Assembly (NCBI GenBank): GCA_002422425.1
Contig: DIVG01000006.1
Span: 17,814 to 81,813, forward strand
Direction: 5' to 3'
DNA: 64,000 bases
Origin: Akkermansiaceae bacterium UBA6138
GTDB lineage: Bacteria > Verrucomicrobiota > Verrucomicrobiia > Verrucomicrobiales > DEV007
A model generated the notes under the pieces. It searched no databases and had not been told where the DNA came from. It saw only the letters and a program-made list of their open reading frames with translations. The position numbers were made by a program, and so were the translations under genes. Of the stretch, positions 27,378-35,666 are shown piece after piece (position 1 is the stretch's first letter; every line of letters begins with the position of its first letter).

Positions 27378-28193
27378 ATGAAACAACTTGGATTTATTAT
27401 CCCTCCGGCGCTCCTCGCCCTCACTCTCTTGATCCTCTCCTCGTGCAATACCAATCGGAACGCACCGACATCGAAGGTGGGGTTTTGGGAGCGCGAGCTC
27501 GGTGCCGTGGCGAATGTGCCGCTCAACCCCTCGGACGCACAGAAAGAGCTGAACCTCAAGGTCGACCTCATCCCCGAAGGAAAGTATGGGCGACGTCTTT
27601 TCCGTGAGATGAAACCGCAATACATCACGATCCACAGCACCCAGAACCCGACCGGCGATGCCTACGCCCACGCCAAAGCGCTGAATCGAGGTGCCCTGCG
27701 CGGGGGGGTCTGCGGCTATCTCTGCTGGCACTTCACGGTCCAGGACGACACCATCATCCAGCATATCCCGACGAGCGAACGAGGCGAACACGCGGACTTC
27801 GACGGACCGGGAAACCGCTACTCAATCGGGATCGAGATGTGCGAGCATCAGGGGAACAATCAGATTGCCACCCTTGAACGCACTGCCAAACTCGCCGCCT
27901 CCCTCATGTATCACCATCAGATTCCGGTGGATAACATCCGCGCCCACTATCATTGGCCGCGCGAAGGCTACTCGACTCCGAACAAAAACTGCCCCCACTT
28001 TCTCCTTGAAGACGGCAGGCCCGGCGAGACCTGGCGCTGGTTTGTCGGACGCATCAATCAGCACCATTCCCGCCTCGTGAAGTTTGACGAGGCCGTCCGC
28101 CGACAGAAGCAGAACGAAGAGGAGGCTCGTCGCCGCAAACAAATGGTCCAGAGGTTCTGGAGTAAACTGACCGATATCATCGGCCTTACTTGA
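27378..28193 (+). CDS. N-acetylmuramoyl-L-alanine amidase lipoprotein
   Basis: A 271-residue lipoprotein (lipobox LSSC near residue 21) with an Amidase_2 domain that cuts the bond between MurNAc and L-Ala in peptidoglycan. The zinc site is H86 in ITIHSTQ and C205 in NCPHF, with a middle His in the RAHYHW segment (about 190). The form resembles XlyA/CwlA-type amidases also used by phages. The C-terminal 60 residues are charged and helical with no recognised wall-binding domain. It has its own AT-rich promoter region and is followed 80 bases later by another secreted-protein gene. Confidence 0.92.
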   Translation: MKQLGFIIPPALLALTLLILSSCNTNRNAPTSKVGFWERELGAVANVPLNPSDAQKELNLKVDLIPEGKYGRRLFREMKPQYITIHSTQNPTGDAYAHAKALNRGALRGGVCGYLCWHFTVQDDTIIQHIPTSERGEHADFDGPGNRYSIGIEMCEHQGNNQIATLERTAKLAASLMYHHQIPVDNIRAHYHWPREGYSTPNKNCPHFLLEDGRPGETWRWFVGRINQHHSRLVKFDEAVRRQKQNEEEARRRKQMVQRFWSKLTDIIGLT

Positions 28194-28273
28194 CGGGGGG
28201 ATTGGTTGCTTTTCGCCCCCCCTCGCGTAGCTTTGGAGGACACGACCCTCTCCCTTCACGGATCCGGCAAGAC

Positions 28274-28999
28274 ATGAGCTTCCGCCTGCTTTTCCTCACC
28301 ATCATCGCCATCGGAGCGACCCTGCCCCCCCTCCAGACAAGGGCGGCACTAAACCCGAATGATGAGTATATCATCGTATCGGGAGGCCCGGCGCTGCAAT
28401 ACTGGGAAGGCTACCGTCGCGAAGCCCACCGCCACGACCGGTGGTGGGGCAACTTCATCAGGACGGCCCGCTTCCGCATTGAACAGCTGCAAAAGGCGAG
28501 CAACAACACCGTCAACATCACCTGGATGGTCTACCGCCCCGGCTACGAGTCACGCGCCACCGAGGACGGACAGCCTCTCATCGAGAATATTGAGAGCGTT
28601 CGCGACAAATACCGTGTCAACCTACTCTGGTTTAACGATGGCGACGAGATCATCAATTACATCAACACCGGCCAGAATCGGAATGCCGTCAAGGTCTCGG
28701 GCTTCGAATTCTTCGGACACTCAAACAAGTTTTGCTTCGTCTTCGACTACAGCAATCACATCCTCGGCGCTTCAAAATCCTTCCTCCATCAGGGCGATCT
28801 CAAGCGACTCAACCGCAAGGCCTTCGCCAAAGGAGCTTACGCCAAAAGCTGGGGTTGCCACAGCGGTGAATCCTTCAGCCAGGAGTTTCGCCGCGTCACC
28901 GGAGTGAAGATGATTGGGGCGATCGGGAAAACCGATTATTCGGAATCGTATAAGGGAACGCTGCCTTTCGTTTCCAACGGCGGGCGTTGGGGCAGCTAG
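28274..28999 (+). CDS. Secreted protein with caspase-like His/Cys arrangement, family not recognised
   Basis: A 241-residue protein with a signal peptide (about 1-22) and no membrane anchor. It has an N-terminal strand EYIIVSGGP, a region with many aromatic and His residues, then GFEFFGHSN with H149 and, 46 residues later, SWGCHSGESF with C195. A His after a hydrophobic strand and a Cys after another strand, at this distance, is the pattern of caspase-like (clan CD) cysteine peptidases. The active-site match is a guess from spacing and motifs, not a family assignment. It follows the amidase gene by 80 bases on the same strand, so a role in envelope or secreted-protein processing is possible. 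Confidence 0.65.
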   Translation: MSFRLLFLTIIAIGATLPPLQTRAALNPNDEYIIVSGGPALQYWEGYRREAHRHDRWWGNFIRTARFRIEQLQKASNNTVNITWMVYRPGYESRATEDGQPLIENIESVRDKYRVNLLWFNDGDEIINYINTGQNRNAVKVSGFEFFGHSNKFCFVFDYSNHILGASKSFLHQGDLKRLNRKAFAKGAYAKSWGCHSGESFSQEFRRVTGVKMIGAIGKTDYSESYKGTLPFVSNGGRWGS

Positions 29000-29082
29000 A
29001 AAGTTGTAACAATTAGGTGAAATCTCCCGATTTCGTGGTCCACTTCCCAGTCTCTTCGAAATTCGACAACCGACCTTCACCG

Positions 29083-30078
29083 ATGCAGTTCAACGAACTC
29101 AAGCAGCTCCACTCGCTCCCCTTTTTTGATCTCATCCAGCGCTCGCGCAGAGTGCACGAGGAAAACTGGCCGCAAAATGAAGTCCAGTTGTGCACGCTCC
29201 TCAGCATCAAAACCGGCGGCTGCTCCGAGGATTGTTCCTACTGCGCCCAGTCGGCCCGCTACACCACCGACGTGGCAGCGGAGCGACTGATGGAGAAGGA
29301 CGACATCCTCGCCCGCGCCCGCGAGGCTCTTGAGAACGGATCGACCCGATTCTGCATGGGGGCTGCCTGGAAAGGCGTCAGAGATGGCACGAAGCGGTTT
29401 GAGCAGGTTCTCGACATCGTTGAGAGCGTCAGCGAGCTCGGCATGGAAGTGTGCACAACCCTCGGTGAACTCGGTCCCGCCGAAGCGGCAAAACTCAAAG
29501 AGGCCGGGGTGACTGCCTACAATCACAACATCGACACCTCTCCGGAGCATTACGGCAACATCGTCTCGACACACACCTTTCAGGACAGACTCAACACCCT
29601 GCGCCACGTCCAGGATGCGGGAATGTCGGTCTGTTCGGGCGGTATTCTCGGCCTTGGCGAAACAACAGACGACAGGCTCAAGATGCTCGAGATCCTCAGC
29701 AATTTCAATCCCCAGCCCGAGAGCGTTCCGATCAACTCCCTTGTTCCCATTCCGGGCACCCCGCTGGCGGAATCTCAGGGTGTTGACTCCTTCGAGGTGG
29801 TCAGGATGATCGCCCTCGCCCGCCTTGCAATCCCCCGGGCCAAGGTTCGTCTCTCGGCCGGTCGCAAGCAAATGAGCGAAGAACTCCAAACTCTTTGTTT
29901 CTTCGCGGGAGCCAATTCCATTTTCTACGGTGACAAACTTCTCACGACCGGAAATCCCCAGTCCCAGGCCGACCTCGCCCTGCTGAAAAAACTGGGACTC
30001 CAGCCGCAGAAACCCAACCGCTCCCTCGTCGCCCCTGATACCGAGGACTCCCGACCGCTCACGCCTGCACTTGCCTGA
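29083..30078 (+). CDS. bioB: Biotin synthase
   Basis: A 331-residue radical-SAM enzyme that inserts sulfur into dethiobiotin. The 4Fe-4S-SAM site is CSEDCSYC (about 47-54, CxxxCxxC) and the typical blocks YNHNIDTSPEHY, SGGILGLGET and SAGRKQM follow. The ATG at 29083 gives the usual bioB N-terminus; a GTG at 29017 would add 22 residues not typical of the family. No other biotin genes are adjacent. folP follows 13 bases downstream, so both may share a transcript. Confidence 0.97.
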   Translation: MQFNELKQLHSLPFFDLIQRSRRVHEENWPQNEVQLCTLLSIKTGGCSEDCSYCAQSARYTTDVAAERLMEKDDILARAREALENGSTRFCMGAAWKGVRDGTKRFEQVLDIVESVSELGMEVCTTLGELGPAEAAKLKEAGVTAYNHNIDTSPEHYGNIVSTHTFQDRLNTLRHVQDAGMSVCSGGILGLGETTDDRLKMLEILSNFNPQPESVPINSLVPIPGTPLAESQGVDSFEVVRMIALARLAIPRAKVRLSAGRKQMSEELQTLCFFAGANSIFYGDKLLTTGNPQSQADLALLKKLGLQPQKPNRSLVAPDTEDSRPLTPALA

Positions 30079-30091
30079 AGCAGGGTGAATC

Positions 30092-30931
30092 ATGAAATGG
30101 CGGTGCCTCCATCACCTCTTCGACCTGGATGAGCAGGGAGAGATCATGGGCATCGTCAACACGACCCCCGATTCTTTTTCCGACGGCGGGAAGTTTGAAT
30201 CGGTCGATATGGCACTGGCCCACGCCCGGCGGCTTATCGAAGAAGGGGCGGCGATTATCGATATCGGCGGGGAATCGACCCGTCCGGGAGCGGAGGAAGT
30301 CGACGAGGCCGGAGAGCTTGCCCGTGTTCTTCCCGTGGTCGCAGGCCTCGCGAAAGAGTTTCCCGGCACCGCCCTTTCGATCGATACCTGCAAGGCCGGC
30401 GTGGCTCGCGCGGCGGTTGAGGCCGGGGCGTCCATCATCAACGACGTGAGCGGTTTCCGCGATCCGGAAATGGTCGCCGTGGCGGCAGCGAGCGGAGCCG
30501 GACTTGTCGTGATGCACATGAAGGGCACGCCGCGAACGATGCAGCAAGACCCGTCCTATTCGGATCTGCGTGGAGAGATCACCGCCTTTTTCCGGGATCG
30601 CTTCACCGCCTTGACCTCTGCCGGCGTAAAACCGGAATCGATCGTTTTTGACCCCGGAATCGGTTTTGGAAAAACGCTGGAGCACAACCTCGCCATTTTG
30701 CGTCAGCTCAATCAGTTCACCGTGGAGGGACGCCCTCTCCTGCTGGGCGTTTCCCGGAAGTCCTTCATCGGTAAACTGGTCGGTTCGGACGACCTCAGCG
30801 ACCGCCACTGGCCGACGATCGCGATCACCTCCCATGCCCGCGAGCTGGGGGTTCCTCTGCATCGCGTCCACGACGTGAAGCCCAATCTTGAAGCTCTTCG
30901 CATGACCGAGGCGATCCTTCAATCCGGCTGA
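30092..30931 (+). CDS. folP: Dihydropteroate synthase
   Basis: A 279-residue TIM-barrel enzyme that joins p-aminobenzoate to hydroxymethyl-dihydropterin diphosphate in folate synthesis. It shows MGIVNTTPDSFSDGG (about 19-33), the IDIGGESTRPGA loop, FDPGIGFGKT and the closing GVSRKSFIG. The length is standard. It is 13 bases after bioB; pairing of the two is not functionally obvious and may reflect chance gene order. The gene ends seven bases from the convergent M48 protease gene. Confidence 0.97.
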   Translation: MKWRCLHHLFDLDEQGEIMGIVNTTPDSFSDGGKFESVDMALAHARRLIEEGAAIIDIGGESTRPGAEEVDEAGELARVLPVVAGLAKEFPGTALSIDTCKAGVARAAVEAGASIINDVSGFRDPEMVAVAAASGAGLVVMHMKGTPRTMQQDPSYSDLRGEITAFFRDRFTALTSAGVKPESIVFDPGIGFGKTLEHNLAILRQLNQFTVEGRPLLLGVSRKSFIGKLVGSDDLSDRHWPTIAITSHARELGVPLHRVHDVKPNLEALRMTEAILQSG

Positions 30932-30941
30932 CGGGAGTCAG
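30928..30941. terminator. Short hairpin between convergent folP and M48 genes, possible bidirectional terminator
   Basis: CTGAC (30928-30932), tetraloop GGGA and GTCAG (30937-30941) span both stop codons of the convergent genes. The stem is only 5 pairs and has no T-tract, so termination is uncertain. Confidence 0.25.
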
Positions 30942-32911
30942 ACCAGCTTTGCGGTGCGGACAAAAGGCGGAATCGGACACCCGATCGCGTCGGCGACGGC
31001 ACGAATCAATTCCGCCTCGCGACTGGAAACACCATCGTCGGCCATGACACTGAGGCTGCAGGCCTCAAGGAGTCGTTTTTTCACCATAGGCGAGGCCCCG
31101 GCAAAATCGGCAAGGGCGTCACGGATTCGGTCGAGCCCGCACTGGTCACCGGTTTTAAAAGAAATCCTGACCGCACCGTCCTCACTCAGGTGGCGAACCG
31201 CCCCGGCGAAGGCCGCCTTGACTGCTGATTCGTCTGCGGGATGGCTCATCGCCGCAAGCGTGGAGAGAAGGATACCCGCCTGATCCCGCAGCGGTGCGAC
31301 CCTGGTAAACCGAATGCGTTCAGGGCCGCGTCTCTCGAAGTGGCTGTCGAGATGGCGAGTGATTACCTGCAGGAGCATAAACTCAAATAAATCGATGCTC
31401 TCATCGCTCTCAATGAGATGCTGTATGATCGCTTTGAATCGTCCATACTCAGCCGGCGAAAGGTGGCGGAGGGCCGGCAAGGCGAGATCGATGAGGCCGA
31501 TTTTCACTGCCGAGTGGATCGCATTGACCTCGTTGAATAACTGGACAACAAGAAAACAGGTCGCTTCGTCGGTCTCCCTTTGAAGCCTCATGAGCTCGGA
31601 ATGGCGAAGCTCTTCGTCCTGAGCAAGGAGCAAGGCAAAGATCATAGACTGGGCACCGGCATGGGAGCGACAAGCTTCGAGCCAGTGGCGGGGCAGATTC
31701 TCGTGTATCTCTTTTCCAAGAGCGATATGCTCGGGATGGAGAGAACTCAAACTCTCAAAGGCCCCGTCGGAACGCAACGGTGACTCGGCACCGGCATCAT
31801 TCAGAAACAACCCCGGAAGGGAGGGGGGGAAGACACGCGCGCCGGACTGAGTCGACTGACGGGTTGCGGCCGGCTCACTCTTTTCGGAAATCGGACGCAG
31901 GCTCGTTTCGCGAAACTCGCCCCTCCAATGAGGGAGAAGCCGGGCGATACGCTCCGGTAACGGGGGATGAGTCGCAAAGACGGAGGAAGAAAGGGCGCTC
32001 CCGAAAAAGAGGTGGCTGGCGTCTCTGGCCATGGGGTGGCTCACCTGCGAACCGGAATGAAGGCCGCCGATTTTCAACAGGGCGCCGGCAATGCCATCGG
32101 GATTGCGGGTGAACTGCACCGCCGACGCATCGGCCAGGAACTCTCGCTGACGCGAGACCGATGCTTTGATAAGGCCCGCAAAAAAGCTGCCCACGTAGCC
32201 GATAATAAGGAGCCCCGCCCCGGCCACCAGCATGATGAGAGCCAAGCCCGCTCCCTCTTTGCGATTAGAACTCAAGTTTCCCCGAAAGGCGTTGCGGAGG
32301 ATAATCTCTCCGATAAGAGCAAGGAAGAGAATCCCGAAAAGCAGGCCCATGAGGCGCATATTAAGGCGCATGTCGCCGTTAAGGATGTGGGAAAACTCGT
32401 GGGCGATGACCCCCTGGAGCTCATCGCGGGTAAGTAGAGTCATGCAACCCCGGGTCACGCCGACAACCGCATCGCCCGGCGTTCGCCCGGCGGCAAAAGC
32501 ATTGATCGAGTCTTCGGAATCCATCACAAAAACCGTGGGCACAGGGACACCCGAGGCGATCGCCATTTCCTCGACAAGATTGAGGAGACGCCGCTCGTGG
32601 AAATGAGTCGTGTTGATATCGACCTCACGCCCGCCCAACTCGCGGGCAACCACTTCACCACCGCCGGAGAGCTGCAGCGTTTTAAAGGTCGAGGCAAGGA
32701 AGACAACGCCCCCCGTCCCGACGGCGGAAAAAAAGAGGATGGACGGATCCCAGAGGACCAGCTGCCCCCCTTCCTCCGGCTCAAGGAAAAACAAGATCCC
32801 GACAACGAGGAAATACACCGAAGCGATGATTCCGAGAATGGCGAGGATAAAATAGAAGATGAGAAGCCGCGTTTTTTTACGAGCCACTTCCTGATGTTCA
32901 AAAAAATCCAT
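30938..32911 (-). CDS. M48-family membrane metalloprotease with C-terminal helical domain
   Basis: A 657-residue HtpX-like protease. Two N-terminal membrane segments (about 16-45 and 58-75) precede the catalytic domain with HEFSH (171-175) and the third zinc ligand E257 in QREFLADASA; further membrane helices lie between them. The last 300 residues have no HtpX counterpart and are helical, ending in a TerB-like segment (VMADDGVSSREAELIRAVADAIG). Such proteases act in membrane-protein quality control. A LemA gene is 59 bases upstream on the same strand, and LemA-HtpX pairing is known in other bacteria. Confidence 0.92.
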   Translation of the reverse strand: MDFFEHQEVARKKTRLLIFYFILAILGIIASVYFLVVGILFFLEPEEGGQLVLWDPSILFFSAVGTGGVVFLASTFKTLQLSGGGEVVARELGGREVDINTTHFHERRLLNLVEEMAIASGVPVPTVFVMDSEDSINAFAAGRTPGDAVVGVTRGCMTLLTRDELQGVIAHEFSHILNGDMRLNMRLMGLLFGILFLALIGEIILRNAFRGNLSSNRKEGAGLALIMLVAGAGLLIIGYVGSFFAGLIKASVSRQREFLADASAVQFTRNPDGIAGALLKIGGLHSGSQVSHPMARDASHLFFGSALSSSVFATHPPLPERIARLLPHWRGEFRETSLRPISEKSEPAATRQSTQSGARVFPPSLPGLFLNDAGAESPLRSDGAFESLSSLHPEHIALGKEIHENLPRHWLEACRSHAGAQSMIFALLLAQDEELRHSELMRLQRETDEATCFLVVQLFNEVNAIHSAVKIGLIDLALPALRHLSPAEYGRFKAIIQHLIESDESIDLFEFMLLQVITRHLDSHFERRGPERIRFTRVAPLRDQAGILLSTLAAMSHPADESAVKAAFAGAVRHLSEDGAVRISFKTGDQCGLDRIRDALADFAGASPMVKKRLLEACSLSVMADDGVSSREAELIRAVADAIGCPIPPFVRTAKLV

Positions 32912-32970
32912 GGCGTGAAGCTACGGCCGCACCAGCTCGCAAGGGATCCCGGCGGAAAAGCAAGGTCACT

Positions 32971-33561
32971 TCAGAATTTCACTGCGACGCTGGCGCGCTC
33001 GGCGTCATCCGAAACCTCAAAAGCGGTTGCCGGGACGAAACGGAAAAAACCGGCGATGAGGTTCGAGGGGAACATCTCCAGCTTGTTGTTGAAGTGCATG
33101 ACCGAATCATTATAGGCCTGACGGGCAAAAGCCACCTTGGATTCGGTCGAGGTGAGCTCCTCCTGCAACTGCAGCATATTCTGATTGCTGCGCAATTCAG
33201 GGTAGTTCTCCGAGAGAGCAAAGAGGCGACCGAGGGCACCGCCTAGCCCCGAGTCAGCACTGGCGAGACTCTGCATTGATCCCCCGTCCGCGGGGGAGGC
33301 ATGCTCCCGAGCCGAGGTCGCAGCGTTACGGGCCGCAATCACCGCCTCAAGCGTCTCGCGTTCATGCTGCATGAAGGATTTTACCGTCTCAACGAGGTTC
33401 GGAATGAGGTCGTAGCGGCGCTTCAACTGCACATCGATCTGGGCGAAGGCGTTCTTGTAACGGTTCCGGAGCTGCACGAGCGCGTTATATAATCCGATGA
33501 CAAAAAAAAGCGGCACGACAAAGGCAGCGGCGACGACGAGGGTGGTGAAGAGGGGAGTCAT
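32971..33561 (-). CDS. LemA family protein
   Basis: A 196-residue protein with an N-terminal membrane helix (about 5-25) and the LemA coiled-coil region. Diagnostic segments are ALVQLRNRYKNAFAQIDVQLKRR and DLIPNLVETVKSFMQHE (about 25-65), followed by the NYPELRSN and FARQAYNDSVMHFNNKLEMFPSN blocks that close the domain. The role is undefined; it often neighbours M48/HtpX proteases, as here. The downstream protease begins 59 bases later, so the two are probably co-transcribed. Confidence 0.95.
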   Translation of the reverse strand: MTPLFTTLVVAAAFVVPLFFVIGLYNALVQLRNRYKNAFAQIDVQLKRRYDLIPNLVETVKSFMQHERETLEAVIAARNAATSAREHASPADGGSMQSLASADSGLGGALGRLFALSENYPELRSNQNMLQLQEELTSTESKVAFARQAYNDSVMHFNNKLEMFPSNLIAGFFRFVPATAFEVSDDAERASVAVKF

Positions 33562-33741
33562 ATCGATACGGAGTACTGGCTTAACCCTACCCGCAGTTCC
33601 CGGGAGGATCCAGCCTCAAGATGACCCGACGACGCGCTCGTAGCTATTACAATACCGCCTCCGAATTCTATTCGCCCTCAATGCGAACCCGTCGATTCTC
33701 AAGGACTGCGCCCGGAGCGGCAAAAAGTTGAAAGGATGCGC

Positions 33742-33770
33742 TTGTTTTATCAATAATTCTAATATATTTT
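33742..33770 (+). promoter_or_regulatory. Candidate promoter of the TolQ/ExbB-like gene
   Basis: TTGTTT (33742-33747), a 17-base spacer and TATTTT (33765-33770) lie in the AT-rich 260-base gap between divergent lemA and the TolQ/ExbB-like gene, about 50 bases before its ATG. Both hexamers are partial matches. Nothing else was recognised in that gap. Confidence 0.4.
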
Positions 33771-33821
33771 AAAATTCAACGGGTTTTCAGCCGGAGAAAT
33801 CTCAAATTTTATCCTAGATCC

Positions 33822-34745
33822 ATGTTTTGTTCCCTTGCCTATCTCCCACTTCTCGGCAGCATCAAGGCTACTCTGGATCAACCTGTCTTCCCGGGGAAGA
33901 TACTCGTCTGGCTGCTTTTCATGCTCTCCATCGCCGGTTGGGTCATGATCATTTCGAAAGCGATTCAATTGTCGAAGATGAAGCGCTTCGACCGGGCTTT
34001 CACTGATCGTCTCCGCAAGTCCAGAACGACCCTCGAGATATTTGAGCAGGGCTGGGAGGACGAGCTCTCCCTCAAATATTTGATCTACCTTGCGGGCGCG
34101 CGCGAAGCCGCTTTCCAACTGCTGGGATCGCGCGAACCGCAGGAAATGATGCAACTCCGCATCAGGGAAGCAGGAAGGCTCGCGGGACGCCAACTGGAAT
34201 TCCTACGGATGGCGTTTCACACCGGCTACCAGGCGGCGATTGGTCGATTGCAGTCCGGGATTGAGGAATTTCGTTTCCTTGCCACCGCAGCGATCCTGAT
34301 CGGGACTTTCGGACTGGTCTGGACTCTGATGACGGGATTCGAAACAGCGAGAGAGTTTGCCGAAATCGCCCCCGAGGTCGGCGGAGCGCTAGGATACTTT
34401 GTTCTCGCCCTGATCGTCGCCACTCCCGCCATGCTCGCCCGAATCGGTTTTGAGGCCACCGTGCAAAAACGCAAACAGGAGCTTGAGCGCTTTCGCGACG
34501 ACATCAACCGCCTTTTTGAACGCAGCTTTGCCGGCGGCGTGACACCCGCCAGCTCCGGCGACTCAGAGTCGATCAAGGAATCGGGGGCTTCGGACGGGGA
34601 CGGAAAATCCGCCGATCCCGGCGACGGGAAGAAACGCTACCACTCCATCCGCGACCGGCTCCTGCGGCCGGATGCGAACGACCGGGGGGAGCGTTTCGGC
34701 GTGAATCCCATCGGCCGCCAGGCGGCCGCGGTCAGAGGTTATTAG
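33822..34745 (+). CDS. MotA/TolQ/ExbB-family membrane protein
   Basis: A 307-residue protein with three hydrophobic segments (about 25-50, 150-170 and 190-215), the TolQ/ExbB topology, with a large cytoplasmic loop between the first two. The ILIGTFGLVWTLMTGF segment and the following ALGYFVLALIVATPAMLARIGFE match the family, whose members form the pentameric stator around TolR/ExbD. No ExbD/TolR gene is adjacent: the next gene is a sugar epimerase-like SDR. The C-terminal 65 residues are charged and probably disordered. It is best described as an orphan proton-channel-like subunit. Confidence 0.87.
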   Translation: MFCSLAYLPLLGSIKATLDQPVFPGKILVWLLFMLSIAGWVMIISKAIQLSKMKRFDRAFTDRLRKSRTTLEIFEQGWEDELSLKYLIYLAGAREAAFQLLGSREPQEMMQLRIREAGRLAGRQLEFLRMAFHTGYQAAIGRLQSGIEEFRFLATAAILIGTFGLVWTLMTGFETAREFAEIAPEVGGALGYFVLALIVATPAMLARIGFEATVQKRKQELERFRDDINRLFERSFAGGVTPASSGDSESIKESGASDGDGKSADPGDGKKRYHSIRDRLLRPDANDRGERFGVNPIGRQAAAVRGY

Positions 34746-34768
34746 CATGTTATGAGATCTTCCCCCGC

Positions 34769-35656
34769 ATGACTCTCCCGCACGTTCTTATCATTGGTCA
34801 CGGATATGTCGGGTCTCAACTGGCCCTTCAACTCGATGAGGCCGGTTTCCCCGTCAGTGCCGTAAATCGCACGGCCGAAAGCGGCCTGCCCTATCCCGTT
34901 CTGCAAGGCGACGTTTCATCGCCGGAATCCATCCGCCTGGTCGCTGCCGAACTGAAAAACAGCGCCACCCGATGTATCGTCCACTGCGCCAGCTCAGGCC
35001 ATGGAGGGGCTGCCGCCTATCGATCGGTTTTCCTAGACGGATTGAAAAACCTTCACGAAGTCTTTCCGGGTGTGCCTGTTCTTTTCACCAGCAGCAGCAG
35101 CGTCTATGGGCAGATCGACGGATCGATCGTCGATGAAAACTCCGAAACCGCACCCGATCGGGAAACAAGCCGACTTCTTTGCGAGGCGGAAAACCTGACC
35201 CGTCACGCCGGCGGTATCGCCCTCCGACTTGCCGGGATTTACGGACCGGGGCGCTCCGTTCATGTGAAAAAAATGCTCGAAGGCACCGCCACCATAGAAG
35301 AGGGTGCGGTCAGCCGTTACCTGAATCAAATTCATCGCCATGACGCCGTCGGGGCGATCAGGCACCTCATCTCCAGCGGAGCCGCAACGTTTCGCGGGCG
35401 GCTCTTCAACGTTGTCGACGATACCCCTCTCACGCAACGCGAATGCTACGAGGGGCTCGCCACCCTCTTCCAACTGCCCCTCCCCCCCGAGGCCCCCGCC
35501 GTGCTCGATCGCAAACGTGCCTGGACTAACAAAATCGTTTCGAACGCAGCCCTTCGGGCGACCGGGTGGAAACCCGTTTACCCCTCTTTTCTCGATGCCG
35601 TGAGGTTCGATACCACTCTCGTCCCCTCGATCCGGGCAGCCGTCGATGCGCCTTAG
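34769..35656 (+). CDS. NAD(P)-binding SDR / epimerase-like protein
   Basis: A 295-residue atypical extended SDR. The Rossmann motif is GHGYVGSQ (10-17) and the fold continues with CIVHCASSG and LFTSSSSVYG. The usual active-site YxxxK is missing: that position reads SRLLCEAEN. This is like YeeZ-type proteins, which keep the fold without catalysis by the classical dyad. Its substrate or partner is unknown. It begins 23 bases after the TolQ/ExbB-like gene on the same strand, so the two may be co-transcribed, and it is convergent with the methyltransferase gene. Confidence 0.85.
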   Translation: MTLPHVLIIGHGYVGSQLALQLDEAGFPVSAVNRTAESGLPYPVLQGDVSSPESIRLVAAELKNSATRCIVHCASSGHGGAAAYRSVFLDGLKNLHEVFPGVPVLFTSSSSVYGQIDGSIVDENSETAPDRETSRLLCEAENLTRHAGGIALRLAGIYGPGRSVHVKKMLEGTATIEEGAVSRYLNQIHRHDAVGAIRHLISSGAATFRGRLFNVVDDTPLTQRECYEGLATLFQLPLPPEAPAVLDRKRAWTNKIVSNAALRATGWKPVYPSFLDAVRFDTTLVPSIRAAVDAP

Positions 35657-35666
35657 CAGAGCCCCT

